Shown here one piece after another: positions 9,697 through 18,390 of a stretch of DNA of 64,000 bases (positions are counted from its first letter, which is position 1; the number at the start of each line of letters is the position of its first letter). This DNA comes from Winogradskyella algicola. Lineage in GTDB: Bacteria > Bacteroidota > Bacteroidia > Flavobacteriales > Flavobacteriaceae. The stretch covers positions 1 to 64,000 of the forward strand of contig NZ_SZQF01000005.1 of NCBI RefSeq assembly GCF_005869935.1, given 5' to 3'. The translations under genes and the position numbers were made by a program. The notes under the pieces were generated by a model. The model searched no databases and was not told the origin of the DNA. It saw nothing but the letters and a program-made list of their open reading frames with translations.

Positions 9697-10278
9697 TTAT
9701 CCATGTACAGTTTCTTTTTTACCTAAATCTTTCATGATGTCTGCTTCATATTCAAGGAGTTGTTGCCATTTTTGATCAACCTCTTTTCTTTCACCGTATT
9801 GCCTTGCGAAGTTTAAGAACATGGTATAGTGGTTGGCTTCACTAATCATTAATTTCCTATAAAATTTAGCCAGCTTTTTATCTTCAAGTTCTTCAGAGAG
9901 TAATCTAAAACGTTCACAGCTACGCGCTTCAATTAAAGCTGCATAGAGCAATCTATGCACTAATTGTGTGGTTCTACTTCCACCTTTTGGAAAAAACTTC
10001 AATAAAGCTAATACATACTCATCTTTACGATCTCTACCTAGTGTCCAGCCACGTTCTAAGATAAGGTCGTGAACCATTTTAAAATGACTCATTTCTTCCT
10101 CAACTAAGTCAATCATTTCTTGGACCAGCTCTGTGTATTCAGGGAATCCTACGATCAATGAAATAGCAGTACTAGCCGCTTTCTGCTCACAATAAGCGTG
10201 GTCAGTTAATATTTCTTCAATATTTTTTTCTACAATATTTACCCATCTTGGGTCTGTTGGGAGTTTAAGACCTAACAT
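9697..10278 (-). CDS. miaE: tRNA 2-methylthio-N6-isopentenyladenosine hydroxylase
   Basis: A 193-aa ferritin-like diiron protein. Ligand pairs are visible as EEEMSHFKMVH (ExxH), EARSCERF and SEANHYTMF (ExxH). MiaE hydroxylates the isopentenyl group of ms2i6A37 in tRNA using O2. Length and the LGLKLPTDPRW start fit the family. It is the last gene of the dnaX-lipoprotein-miaE run, 4 nt after the lipoprotein gene. No clear terminator follows. Confidence 0.92.
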   Translation of the reverse strand: MLGLKLPTDPRWVNIVEKNIEEILTDHAYCEQKAASTAISLIVGFPEYTELVQEMIDLVEEEMSHFKMVHDLILERGWTLGRDRKDEYVLALLKFFPKGGSRTTQLVHRLLYAALIEARSCERFRLLSEELEDKKLAKFYRKLMISEANHYTMFLNFARQYGERKEVDQKWQQLLEYEADIMKDLGKKETVHG

Positions 10279-10282
10279 AGTT

Positions 10283-10867
10283 TTAATAGTTTTCAGTTTG
10301 AATGAAGTTTGCTTTTCCTTTGTCGTTAATCAATATTTTGAGATGGGATACCTTATCAGTTTCAGGTATTGCATATACTACATCTATAACTACTGTGTTG
10401 GTATAGCTTGGGTCATCATCTACTTGTATAGCGTTTAATATAGCAAGTTTATCAAAGTTATAAAACTCTGAACCTTTTACCAGATTAGGATTAAATTTAA
10501 ACGCTTTATTCGCTTTTTGCTTATCGAAACTTTTGTCGTAGATAACCTTACTATTTTTTTCAACTAAAATATCAAACTTAAAATTTCGATAATATGTTTG
10601 ATAATTAATAGTGTCTTTTATTTTAGTAAAGAGAACGCTGTTATCCATATCAGTATAGGCTTTTATCTTAACTCTAAAGCCATTGCTGAGTGTAGTGTCA
10701 ACTTGGTGTTCTGTATAATTCTCAGGTTTATAAATATCGACTTGTATAGATACCGTTTTTTTAAATTCTTCAATATCTTCTACTAAAGCCTGATTCTTGG
10801 TTATGCGTCCTTCACAGCTAATAAAACCAAGAGTAACAATTAAAAGTAAAAAAAGTAAGTTTCTCAT
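10283..10867 (-). CDS. Lipoprotein of unknown function
   Basis: A 194-aa protein with a lipoprotein signal (LLFLLLIVTLGFISC; lipid Cys18). The body is beta-rich and lysine-rich, with no catalytic motif that I recognise. It lies 4 nt downstream of dnaX and 4 nt upstream of miaE and is probably co-transcribed with both; nothing ties it functionally to either. Confidence 0.7.
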   Translation of the reverse strand: MRNLLFLLLIVTLGFISCEGRITKNQALVEDIEEFKKTVSIQVDIYKPENYTEHQVDTTLSNGFRVKIKAYTDMDNSVLFTKIKDTINYQTYYRNFKFDILVEKNSKVIYDKSFDKQKANKAFKFNPNLVKGSEFYNFDKLAILNAIQVDDDPSYTNTVVIDVVYAIPETDKVSHLKILINDKGKANFIQTENY

Positions 10868-10871
10868 AAGC

Positions 10872-12596
10872 TTATATGTCTAATCCGAAGGTTTGCTTCA
10901 GTAATTCTATATTTGGATTCTTTTCTTTTAGCTTTTCGTATTTTTCTCTTGGTGTAAAGGCATATTTTTTTGCAACTTCCTCATTTACAGTAATGTCTAA
11001 ATGAAGATCATAGTTTTTTAATGTTTTGCGTAAATAGGCGAGAAGCGGGAATTGCGCACGTTCTAACTCTATTTTGTTAGTATTGTTTGAATATGTGAGA
11101 TGAATTGCGGTGTCCTTTAGTTTAGGCTTATCCATTTGCAGTATGGAAGCTAATATTTTTTCACCTTTTTTAGACACTGAAGCTGTGTAATTATTCCAGG
11201 CTTCTGTTAGTGCGTCTTGAGACACAGGTTCTTTTGGTAAATCTTCTTCATCAATAACAACATCTAATTGCCGTATTTGATGTTCTTTTTTTTCTCTAAT
11301 ACTTTTTAATGATAAGCCAGAAGTTGATTTTTTAGCTTTATCGATTGATATTTTTGGAATTGTAATAGGCTCTGAAACTGCTGTAAGTGTTTCTTTCTTT
11401 TCTTCTTTTTTCTCAACCTTTGGTTGTTGAACTGTAGGTTTAGATTCTTCAGTTGGTTTATTAACAGGAATTGGTGTAATACCTTTTGTCTGAAAATAAG
11501 AAGGTGGAATTATGAAATGTCTGTCATTTTTTTTTTCTCCATCAAAGGTGATAGAGGCTAATTGCATAAGTGTTAATTCAACAAGTAATCTTTGGTTTTT
11601 ACTTGACTTGTATTTTAAATCACAATCATTAGCAAGTTCAATGCCTTTTAGAAGGAAGGTGTTTGATGTTTTTCGAGATTGCTCTACATATTTTTGTTTG
11701 GTTTCCTCTCCGACTTCTAATAAATCAATGGTGGCTTGATTTTTACATACCATTAAATCTCTAAAATGTGAAGCCAAACCAGCTATATAATGATGACCAT
11801 CAAAACCTTTAGATAATATGGTATTAAACTGCACCAGTAAATCTGGAATTTTGTTTTCTAAGATTAAATCTGTGCTGTTAAAATACGTTTCGTAATCTAA
11901 TACATTAAGGTTTTCGGTAACCGCTTGTCTGGTTAGATTTTTACCAGAAAAACTTACAACTCTATCAAAAATAGATAAAGCATCGCGCATGGCTCCATCA
12001 GCTTTTTGAGCTATAATATGTAAGGCATCGTCTTCTGCTTTTACACCTTGTTCTTCTGCTATGTATTTTAAGTATTCTTTTGCATCAGTTACAGTAATAC
12101 GTTTAAAATCAAATATTTGACATCTTGATAGAATCGTTGGAATAATTTTGTGCTTTTCTGTTGTTGCAAGGATAAATATGCAGTGTTTAGGTGGCTCTTC
12201 TAAAGTCTTTAGAAAGGCGTTAAAAGCAGCTTGAGAAAGCATGTGTACCTCGTCTATGATATACACTTTATATTTACCAACCTGAGGAGGAATCCTTACT
12301 TGGTCGGTTAAGTTTCTGATATCATCAACCGAATTATTAGAAGCTGCATCTAACTCAAAAATATTAAAGGCAAAATCTTCATTTTCGCTGGTATTACCAT
12401 CGCTATTAATCATCTTAGCCAAAATACGAGCACATGTCGTTTTGCCTACACCTCGAGGACCTGTAAATAGCAAGGCTTGGGCTAAATGGTTGTTTTCAAT
12501 AGCATTAAGAAGCGTATTTGTAATAGCTTGTTGGCCTACAACATCCTTAAAGGTTTGTGGTCTGTATTTACGTGCCGATACTACGAAATGCTCCAT
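10872..12596 (-). CDS. dnaX: DNA polymerase III subunit gamma/tau
   Basis: A 574-aa clamp-loader ATPase. Walker A is GPRGVGKT (residues 46-53), Walker B VYIIDEVHML, and sensor 1 ILATTEKHK with the SRC motif (ILSRCQ). The frame is open to 12635, but ATG 12596 starts the conserved MEHFVVSARKYRPQTF and a TAAATTTG -7 box lies at 12622-12615, inside the longer ORF. The usual four-cysteine zinc module after Walker A is absent (only one Cys, in TTCAR). The Lys/Glu/Pro-rich stretch after residue 370 is the tau linker, followed by a C-terminal tau-like domain. No slippery A-run for a gamma frameshift was identified. Confidence 0.95.
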   Translation of the reverse strand: MEHFVVSARKYRPQTFKDVVGQQAITNTLLNAIENNHLAQALLFTGPRGVGKTTCARILAKMINSDGNTSENEDFAFNIFELDAASNNSVDDIRNLTDQVRIPPQVGKYKVYIIDEVHMLSQAAFNAFLKTLEEPPKHCIFILATTEKHKIIPTILSRCQIFDFKRITVTDAKEYLKYIAEEQGVKAEDDALHIIAQKADGAMRDALSIFDRVVSFSGKNLTRQAVTENLNVLDYETYFNSTDLILENKIPDLLVQFNTILSKGFDGHHYIAGLASHFRDLMVCKNQATIDLLEVGEETKQKYVEQSRKTSNTFLLKGIELANDCDLKYKSSKNQRLLVELTLMQLASITFDGEKKNDRHFIIPPSYFQTKGITPIPVNKPTEESKPTVQQPKVEKKEEKKETLTAVSEPITIPKISIDKAKKSTSGLSLKSIREKKEHQIRQLDVVIDEEDLPKEPVSQDALTEAWNNYTASVSKKGEKILASILQMDKPKLKDTAIHLTYSNNTNKIELERAQFPLLAYLRKTLKNYDLHLDITVNEEVAKKYAFTPREKYEKLKEKNPNIELLKQTFGLDI

Positions 12597-12614
12597 TGAA
12601 AAGTAACTGAAACA

Positions 12615-12622
12615 CAAATTTA
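12615..12622 (-). promoter_or_regulatory. Candidate -7 box for dnaX
   Basis: Minus strand reads TAAATTTG, matching the Bacteroidota consensus TAnnTTTG, 18 nt before the chosen ATG. A clear -33 TTTG was not found. Confidence 0.4.
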
Positions 12623-12690
12623 AGAATAACCACAAAATAGCAATTTCTCTAGATTAAAATTTAATAGGAGTTATTAACAATTTATGTAAT

Positions 12691-13010
12691 TTTGACGGCT
12701 AGTAAATCGCCTTATCGATTCTAATTTAATTAGGGTAGGAAAGTCCGAACACCATAGTGCAAGCATAGTGGCTAACGGCCACCAGCCGAGAGGCTAGGAA
12801 AAGTGCAACAGAAAGAATGTACAGGTAATGCTGTAGTGAAATCAGGTAAACTCTATGCGGTGCAATGTCATGTATACCAACGTTTGAGGGCTGCACGTTC
12901 GATGTTGGCGGGTAGGCAGCTAAAGTTTGCTGGTAACAGTAAACGTAGATAAATGATAAGGGTTGGGACTATAAAGGTCTCAATACAGAATTCGGCTTAT
13001 AGGTTTGCTT
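12691..13010 (+). ncRNA. rnpB: RNase P RNA
   Basis: Class A RNase P RNA, the catalytic RNA that matures tRNA 5' ends. Hallmarks seen: the universal block AGGAAAGTCCGAACACC near 12736, CAGCCGAGAGGCTAGG, GTGCAACAGAAAG, GTGAAATCAGGTAAACTC, and the 3' block ATACAGAATTCGGCTTATAGG near 12983-13003. Length of about 320 nt fits. Ends are approximate because the P1 helix is not obvious by eye. It is divergent from dnaX and followed by an intrinsic terminator. Confidence 0.95.
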
Positions 13011-13017
13011 ATTATAA

Positions 13018-13055
13018 ACAAGCTTCATGAAATATCATGGAGCTTTGTTTTTTTG
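13018..13055 (+). terminator. rnpB intrinsic terminator
   Basis: Stem ACAAGCTTCATGA / TCATGGAGCTTTGT with an AATA loop (one bulge, one G-U), followed by a run of T. Confidence 0.8.
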
Positions 13056-13206
13056 GAGTCTCTTGTGATTACTTTGTGTCAGAGCTACTTCACAAAATAC
13101 ACAAAAATGACTCAAAGTATCTCAAAGATTAATTTTATCTATTTAAATTTTTTCAACTACTTATTGGTAAGTAATATGATTATTTAGATTGCAATGAAGA
13201 TTTTAT

Positions 13207-13230
13207 GCCAAATGCCCATTATGGGCTTTC
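13207..13230 (-). terminator. Short hairpin containing the rsmD stop codon
   Basis: GCCCA-TTA-TGGGC forms a perfect 5-bp stem whose loop is the rsmD TAA. No strong U-run follows, so termination is uncertain. The surrounding 23 nt recur almost unchanged at 29525-29547. Confidence 0.4.
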
Positions 13231-13758
13231 AAAAAAACTAAACATATTACCACCATATTTTTTTGAATGGGAGTAGTGCTTTAAATGGCTTAAATCTGTA
13301 TGTTTAGAGTGCTCTATTATTAAAAGTCCTTCTTCTTGAAGTAGTTTATTTTCAAAGACTAATTCTAGGATTTTTGAGAATAATTCAACATTAAAATCAT
13401 AAGGCGGATCAGCAAAAATTATACTGTATTGTTGGTTGTTGTTTTCTAAAAATTTAAAAACATCACTTTTTATAGTTGTTATAGGCATTTCAAATGCTTC
13501 AGCAGTGGTATTTATAAATTTTATGCAGCCAAAATGGTCATCTACACTTGTAATTTGTTCTGTACCTCTCGATGCAAATTCGTAACTTATGTTTCCTGTA
13601 CCAGAAAATAAATCTAATACAGAAATGTCGTCAAAATAATATTGATTATTTAGGATATTAAATAAGGCTTCTTTAGCCATATCTGTTGTAGGACGAACCG
13701 GTAATTTTACAGGTGCTACAATTTTTCTGCCTTTATATGTTCCAGAAATTATACGCAT
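13219..13758 (-). CDS. rsmD: 16S rRNA (guanine966-N2)-methyltransferase
   Basis: A 179-aa Rossmann methyltransferase of RsmD size. Motifs: RIISGTYKGRKI start, RPTTDMAKEALFNIL, SAM-binding DLFSGTGNIS and catalytic FADPPYDF. It methylates N2 of G966 in 16S rRNA. The start overlaps the DUF3822 stop by 1 nt (coupled), an arrangement common in Bacteroidota. Confidence 0.93.
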   Translation of the reverse strand: MRIISGTYKGRKIVAPVKLPVRPTTDMAKEALFNILNNQYYFDDISVLDLFSGTGNISYEFASRGTEQITSVDDHFGCIKFINTTAEAFEMPITTIKSDVFKFLENNNQQYSIIFADPPYDFNVELFSKILELVFENKLLQEEGLLIIEHSKHTDLSHLKHYSHSKKYGGNMFSFFESP

Positions 13759-14564
13759 TAAAAGGTATTTAATATCAAGTAATGATGGTGTAGTTGGTCT
13801 TTATCAACCTTTTCTGAAAAGTTATAATTATAATTAAGCTTTTCAAACTCTACATGCCTTACATATGTATATAACAATTTATATAATTCATCATTTTTAT
13901 CTACGCTACCACTTAAATGAATTACTGTAGTTTCTGCATCGAGCTTTAGTTGTTCGAAAACAAAGAGAACATAGTAAATAAAATCTTCTTTGCTATGATA
14001 TTCGAAAACATTAAACAGTTGAAGTTTTTTATTTTCCACAACAGCGACCTCAATCATGGTAGTATTTACATGAAGATATACTTCTGGACTATTACTTTCA
14101 TTAGCTTTTTGTAAAACAGAATCTAATAATACTGTAGAAGAGTGTTTGTAGGTGAACTCGCCAAAGGTTTCAAAAATATAATTGTTGATGTTAATGTAAG
14201 GTATATATACGTTTACGCTCTTATTTACTGCAATTTCATCATGGGTAATGAAATCTGTTTTTAAGATTTTTGTATTGAATTTTAAATAGTCGGCTTTATT
14301 GCTTTCGTCATAAAGTTCTTTAGGAACTAAAGTAGATAATTCATTTTGATGTATAACTGTAATTGTGTCAAACTCATCAGAAAATACAGAGTTGGCACTC
14401 AATTCTGTTTTTAGACGATTTAAAACATCAAAAGGGTTTAGCTTATGATGAAACTGTATGCTATTTAGAAACTCAATTGTATTGGTAGTTCTGTTTAGTA
14501 TACAAAAAGAAAGCCCATTCAAATTAACTTGAATGGACAGCTCTTTAATGTTATTTTTATTCAA
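13758..14564 (-). CDS. DUF3822 family protein
   Basis: A 268-aa protein with an ASKHA-like feel: ELSIQVNLNGLSFCIL near the start and a second acidic strand VYLHVNTTMIEVAVVE near the middle. It matches the DUF3822 family that sits beside rsmD in Bacteroidota. Function unknown. It lies 2 nt after the upstream membrane-protein gene and overlaps rsmD by 1 nt. Confidence 0.75.
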   Translation of the reverse strand: MNKNNIKELSIQVNLNGLSFCILNRTTNTIEFLNSIQFHHKLNPFDVLNRLKTELSANSVFSDEFDTITVIHQNELSTLVPKELYDESNKADYLKFNTKILKTDFITHDEIAVNKSVNVYIPYININNYIFETFGEFTYKHSSTVLLDSVLQKANESNSPEVYLHVNTTMIEVAVVENKKLQLFNVFEYHSKEDFIYYVLFVFEQLKLDAETTVIHLSGSVDKNDELYKLLYTYVRHVEFEKLNYNYNFSEKVDKDQLHHHYLILNTF

Positions 14565-14566
14565 AA

Positions 14567-15289
14567 TTATTCTTTTGTTGAAAGATCTTTACCCCAATTT
14601 CCGCTGGTGTTAACTTCTTCCATAGAACCAATTTTTACGGTTTCACCTTTAACACCTGCTATAGAAACAGCTTGTTTTTCTTTTTCAATTAGATATTGTT
14701 CCTGGCCATCTAAAACAATTGCTTTATCAACACTTGCTTCAAAAACTGGAATTTCTTCTATCTTACCTGCCTCTAATTTAAATTTAGCACCAGCTTTACC
14801 AACACCAACATCAGCTAGTTTTTTATATCGTGTATCACCTTTAAAAATTGAATCTTTAACATTCCAATAATCTAACGTATCTATTAAAGTAATAGTTTTA
14901 AATGTTTCTACACCACCGAAAGCACGTGTACGTTCCTCGTCTAAAACCGTACTGTCTCTTCTTTGGGTAATAGGAATACTATCGTTTTCTATGAAACTTA
15001 TAAGCTTATCAAAACTACCAGCATACTCGCCTTTTACTTCTTTGTAAGCTATCTGAGAATCTCTAATGTCTACTAATCTATCAATTACAACTTTGTAACG
15101 TTCAACTTTCAACTGATTGAATTGTATTTCCTTGTAAACTGACATAAAGGTGATGTACCCAAGAAAAATAATGAGTGCCCATAGTACCAGATTAATTACT
15201 GGTTTTAATTTTCTAGGAACAAATTTGTCAATTAACCATACAATTAAAATAGTTAAAAGAATAATACCAATTATTGCTGCAATTACCAT
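14567..15289 (-). CDS. Membrane-anchored protein of unknown function
   Basis: A 240-aa protein with two N-terminal transmembrane segments (about residues 3-20 and 33-52: IIGIILLTILIVWLI; LVLWALIIFLGYITF), then a soluble region opening with a helix (KVERYKVVIDRLVDIRDSQ), probably periplasmic. The soluble part resembles proteins conserved upstream of DUF3822-rsmD in flavobacteria, but I do not recognise a named domain. A TAGATTTG -7 box at 15329-15322 supports this as the first gene of the three-gene operon. Confidence 0.7.
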   Translation of the reverse strand: MVIAAIIGIILLTILIVWLIDKFVPRKLKPVINLVLWALIIFLGYITFMSVYKEIQFNQLKVERYKVVIDRLVDIRDSQIAYKEVKGEYAGSFDKLISFIENDSIPITQRRDSTVLDEERTRAFGGVETFKTITLIDTLDYWNVKDSIFKGDTRYKKLADVGVGKAGAKFKLEAGKIEEIPVFEASVDKAIVLDGQEQYLIEKEKQAVSIAGVKGETVKIGSMEEVNTSGNWGKDLSTKE

Positions 15290-15321
15290 TTTTTAGTTTT
15301 ATTTATTAATTAGCTGTCTCG

Positions 15322-15329
15322 CAAATCTA
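15322..15329 (-). promoter_or_regulatory. Candidate -7 box for the DUF3822-rsmD operon
   Basis: Minus strand reads TAGATTTG (TAnnTTTG), 32 nt before the ATG at 15289. Confidence 0.4.
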
Positions 15330-15437
15330 CAATTTTTTTTTATTGAGAAAAACTATCTAAATAAAAATCATTCAAATTTAAGATAGGTTTTTTATGAAGT
15401 TATAATAATGGTATATTGCTCATAATTTAATTTTTAT

Positions 15438-16880
15438 ATGATTACAAATGCTTCTGCATTTTACACACTCTTAAAGTCTAAGTTTCCATTTGCACCTACT
15501 ACCAAGCAAGACAAGGTATTAATGCAATTGTCTCAGTTTATTTTTAATAAATCTTCAAACGATATTTATTTGCTGAGAGGCTATGCAGGTACCGGAAAAA
15601 CAAGTATTATTGGTACAATTGTAAATAACCTATGGCAGGCAAAAAAAAGTGCAGTTTTGTTAGCGCCAACAGGTAGAGCAGCAAAGGTCATCTCTAACTA
15701 TTCGAAAAAGGAAGCTTTCACAATACATAAAAAGATATATTTCCCTAAAAAAGAAAAAGGCGGAGGTGTTAAGTTCGTAATGCAGCCTAACAAGCATAGA
15801 AATACCATATTTATTGTAGATGAAGCGTCTATGATACCAGACACTCCATCAGACTCTAAATTATTTGAAAACGGGTCGTTGTTAGATGATTTAATGCAAT
15901 ACGTATACTCTGGTCATCAATGTAAGCTTCTATTAATAGGTGATAAAGCACAGTTACCACCTGTTAAATCTGATTTAAGTCCTGCATTAGACTCAGATAA
16001 ATTAAGTTTAAATTATAACAAGGATGTTTCTGGTGTTGAGTTAGATGAAGTTGTACGTCAAGAGCAAGATTCTGGTATTTTAGAAAATGCTACTGAGTTG
16101 AGAGCCACATTGGAATCTGGATTTTATGAGAGCTTTAAATTCAACGTTAAACCATATAAAGATATTGTTAGATTAGTTGATGGTTACGAAATTATGGATG
16201 CCATAAATGATGCTTACAGTAGTAATGGTTACGAAGAAACTGCAATTATTGTTCGTAGTAATAAACGAGCCAATCTTTACAACAAACAGATTAGAGAACG
16301 TATTCTATTTAATGAGAGTGAATTATCCGCAGGCGATTACCTTATGGTGGTTAAGAACAACTACTTTTGGATAAAGCCAACAACAGAAGCTGGCTTTATT
16401 GCCAATGGCGATATTATTGAAGTTTTGGAAATCTTTAGTATTAAAGAATTATACGGTTTTAAATTTGCAGAAGTAAAAGTAAAAATGGTAGATTATCCAC
16501 GTATGCGACCTTTTGAAACCGTTTTACTTTTAGATACAATTAATGCTGAAAGTGCGTCGTTAAGTTATGATGAATCTAATAGATTGTATCAAGAAGTTGC
16601 TAAAGACTATGCCAATGAATCTAGTAATTATAAACGATTTTTAGGTGTTAAGAACAATAAATATTTTAATGCACTTCAGGTTAAATTTTCTTACGCAATA
16701 ACCTGTCATAAATCGCAAGGTGGACAATGGAACACCATTTTTGTAGAACAACCATATTTACCAAACGGTATGGATAAAGATTACTTACGCTGGTTGTACA
16801 CAGCAGTAACAAGAGCCAAAGAGAAACTTTATCTTATAGGTTTTAAAGATGAAATGTTTATTGAAAACGACAGTAATTAA
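15438..16880 (+). CDS. RecD-like ATP-dependent DNA helicase
   Basis: A 480-aa SF1 helicase. Walker A GYAGTGKT (residues 48-55), Walker B IFIVDEASMI, motif III LLIGDKAQLPP, and a UvrD_C_2-type end (ITCHKSQGGQW, LRWLYTAVTRAKEKLYLIG). It is much shorter than RecD2 (over 700 aa) and lacks its N-terminal helix-hairpin-helix region, so it is a stand-alone helicase core. It precedes kdsB by 40 nt with a -7 box between them, so the two may be transcribed separately. Role probably in DNA repair or recombination. Confidence 0.85.
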   Translation: MITNASAFYTLLKSKFPFAPTTKQDKVLMQLSQFIFNKSSNDIYLLRGYAGTGKTSIIGTIVNNLWQAKKSAVLLAPTGRAAKVISNYSKKEAFTIHKKIYFPKKEKGGGVKFVMQPNKHRNTIFIVDEASMIPDTPSDSKLFENGSLLDDLMQYVYSGHQCKLLLIGDKAQLPPVKSDLSPALDSDKLSLNYNKDVSGVELDEVVRQEQDSGILENATELRATLESGFYESFKFNVKPYKDIVRLVDGYEIMDAINDAYSSNGYEETAIIVRSNKRANLYNKQIRERILFNESELSAGDYLMVVKNNYFWIKPTTEAGFIANGDIIEVLEIFSIKELYGFKFAEVKVKMVDYPRMRPFETVLLLDTINAESASLSYDESNRLYQEVAKDYANESSNYKRFLGVKNNKYFNALQVKFSYAITCHKSQGGQWNTIFVEQPYLPNGMDKDYLRWLYTAVTRAKEKLYLIGFKDEMFIENDSN

Positions 16881-16892
16881 GAGATAAAACTT

Positions 16893-16900
16893 TATTTTTG
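16893..16900 (+). promoter_or_regulatory. Candidate -7 box for kdsB
   Basis: TATTTTTG (TAnnTTTG) lies 20 nt before the kdsB ATG in the spacer after the helicase gene. Confidence 0.4.
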
Positions 16901-16920
16901 AATACAGATAAAGCAGATAT

Positions 16921-17649
16921 ATGAAGATTATATCCATGATTCCTGCACGCTACAGTGCTTCCCGTTTTCCAGGCAAATTAATGCAAAATTTAGCCGGAAA
17001 ATCAGTAATACTCAGAACATACGAAGCTACAGTTGCTACAAATCTTTTTAGTGAAGTCTACGTTGTAACTGACAGTGATATCATTTACAATGAAATTGTT
17101 AGCAATGGCGGCAAAGCTATAATGAGCCTAAAAGAACATGAGTCTGGAAGTGATAGAATAGCTGAAGCTGTGGCTAATGTAGATTGTGATATCGTTGTAA
17201 ACGTACAGGGAGATGAACCATTTACAGAGGCAGAAAGCTTAAGAAAAGTATTAGAAGTTTTTAAAGATGATACCAAGAATGAAGTTGACTTAGCCTCTTT
17301 AATGGTAGAGATAACGGATTGGGAAGAAATTAATAATCCCAATACGGTGAAGGTTATTGTAGATCAGAATAATTTTGCTTTATATTTTTCAAGAAGTCCA
17401 ATTCCATTTCCTAGAGATAAAGAAGCAGGAGCGCGTTATTTTAAGCATAAAGGCATTTATGCCTTTAGAAAACAAGCATTATTAGATTTCACCGTTTTAC
17501 CGATGCAATTTATTGAGGCTACTGAAAAAATTGAATGCATTCGATATTTAGAATATGGTAAAAAAATTAAAATGGTAGAAACTGAAGTGCAAGGAGTTGA
17601 GATTGATACACCAGAAGATTTAGAAAGAGCGAAAAAATTGTGGAAATAG
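16921..17649 (+). CDS. kdsB: 3-deoxy-manno-octulosonate cytidylyltransferase
   Basis: A 242-aa nucleotidyltransferase of normal KdsB length. Motifs: [16 protein letters not shown] (CTP loop), [19 protein letters not shown] and GIYAFRK. It activates Kdo (or 8-amino-Kdo, in strains that make it) as CMP-sugar for lipid A decoration. The 3' end overlaps the HAD gene by 10 nt. Confidence 0.95.
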   Translation: MKIISMIPARYSASRFPGKLMQNLAGKSVILRTYEATVATNLFSEVYVVTDSDIIYNEIVSNGGKAIMSLKEHESGSDRIAEAVANVDCDIVVNVQGDEPFTEAESLRKVLEVFKDDTKNEVDLASLMVEITDWEEINNPNTVKVIVDQNNFALYFSRSPIPFPRDKEAGARYFKHKGIYAFRKQALLDFTVLPMQFIEATEKIECIRYLEYGKKIKMVETEVQGVEIDTPEDLERAKKLWK

Positions 17650-18350
17650 ACTATAGCAACATAAAAGTAATTGGCTTTGATGCTGATGACACCCTTTGGG
17701 TAAACGAGACCTATTTTAGAGAGGCTGAGGAGAAAGTTGGTCATTTGTTATCTCATTACGAGACACCTAATAAAATAGACCAAGAACTTTTTAGAATGGA
17801 GATAAAAAATCTTCCAACTTATGGCTATGGTGTAAAGGGTTTTGTATTGTCTATGATAGAGTTGGCCATTGAGTTATCTAATGGTAGAGTTTCTAACGAG
17901 ATAATTTCTAAGATTTTAGATATTGGTAAAGACATGATTAATAAGCCAATTGAATTACTAGATGGTGTTGAAGAGGTTTTAAAAACCTTATCAAAAGATT
18001 ACAGATTAATCCTAGCAACAAAAGGAGATTTGTTAGATCAAGAACGTAAACTAGAAAAATCTGGTTTGTTAGAGTATTTTCATCATATTGAAGTATTAAG
18101 CGAGAAACAAGAAGCCAACTACGAAAAACTATTGACACATTTAGATATACAGCCATCAGAATTTTTGATGATAGGCAATTCGTTAAAATCTGACATTTTG
18201 CCATTGGTAAATATTGGTGCAGAGGCTATACACGTTCCTTTTCATACCACTTGGCAACACGAAAAAGTGAGTAAAAATGAGACTAATGGCTTAGAGTATA
18301 AAACTGTAGAAAGTCTAAAAGAGATATTAAATTACATAAAAACTAAATAA
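17640..18350 (+). CDS. HAD family hydrolase
   Basis: A 236-aa HAD phosphatase with motif [10 protein letters not shown] (nucleophile Asp), motif II ILATKG, and motif [17 protein letters not shown] at 17640 is chosen: it overlaps kdsB by 10 nt, and no ATG precedes motif I. It sits between kdsB and the KdnB-like gene, so a sugar-phosphate substrate is possible. It does not look like the short tetrameric KdsC. Confidence 0.82.
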   Translation: MEIDYSNIKVIGFDADDTLWVNETYFREAEEKVGHLLSHYETPNKIDQELFRMEIKNLPTYGYGVKGFVLSMIELAIELSNGRVSNEIISKILDIGKDMINKPIELLDGVEEVLKTLSKDYRLILATKGDLLDQERKLEKSGLLEYFHHIEVLSEKQEANYEKLLTHLDIQPSEFLMIGNSLKSDILPLVNIGAEAIHVPFHTTWQHEKVSKNETNGLEYKTVESLKEILNYIKTK

Positions 18351-18364
18351 ACAAACTAAGTTTT

Positions 18365-18372
18365 TATTTTTG
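18365..18372 (+). promoter_or_regulatory. Candidate -7 box for the KdnB-like gene
   Basis: TATTTTTG (TAnnTTTG) lies 18 nt before the ATG at 18391, in the 40-nt gap after the HAD gene. Confidence 0.35.
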
Positions 18373-18390
18373 TTAAAGATTTAAAAGTAA

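Noticed and set aside
13005..13187. 60-aa plus-strand ORF after rnpB
   Set aside because: It begins inside the RNase P 3' end and runs through the terminator hairpin; no domain and no promoter.
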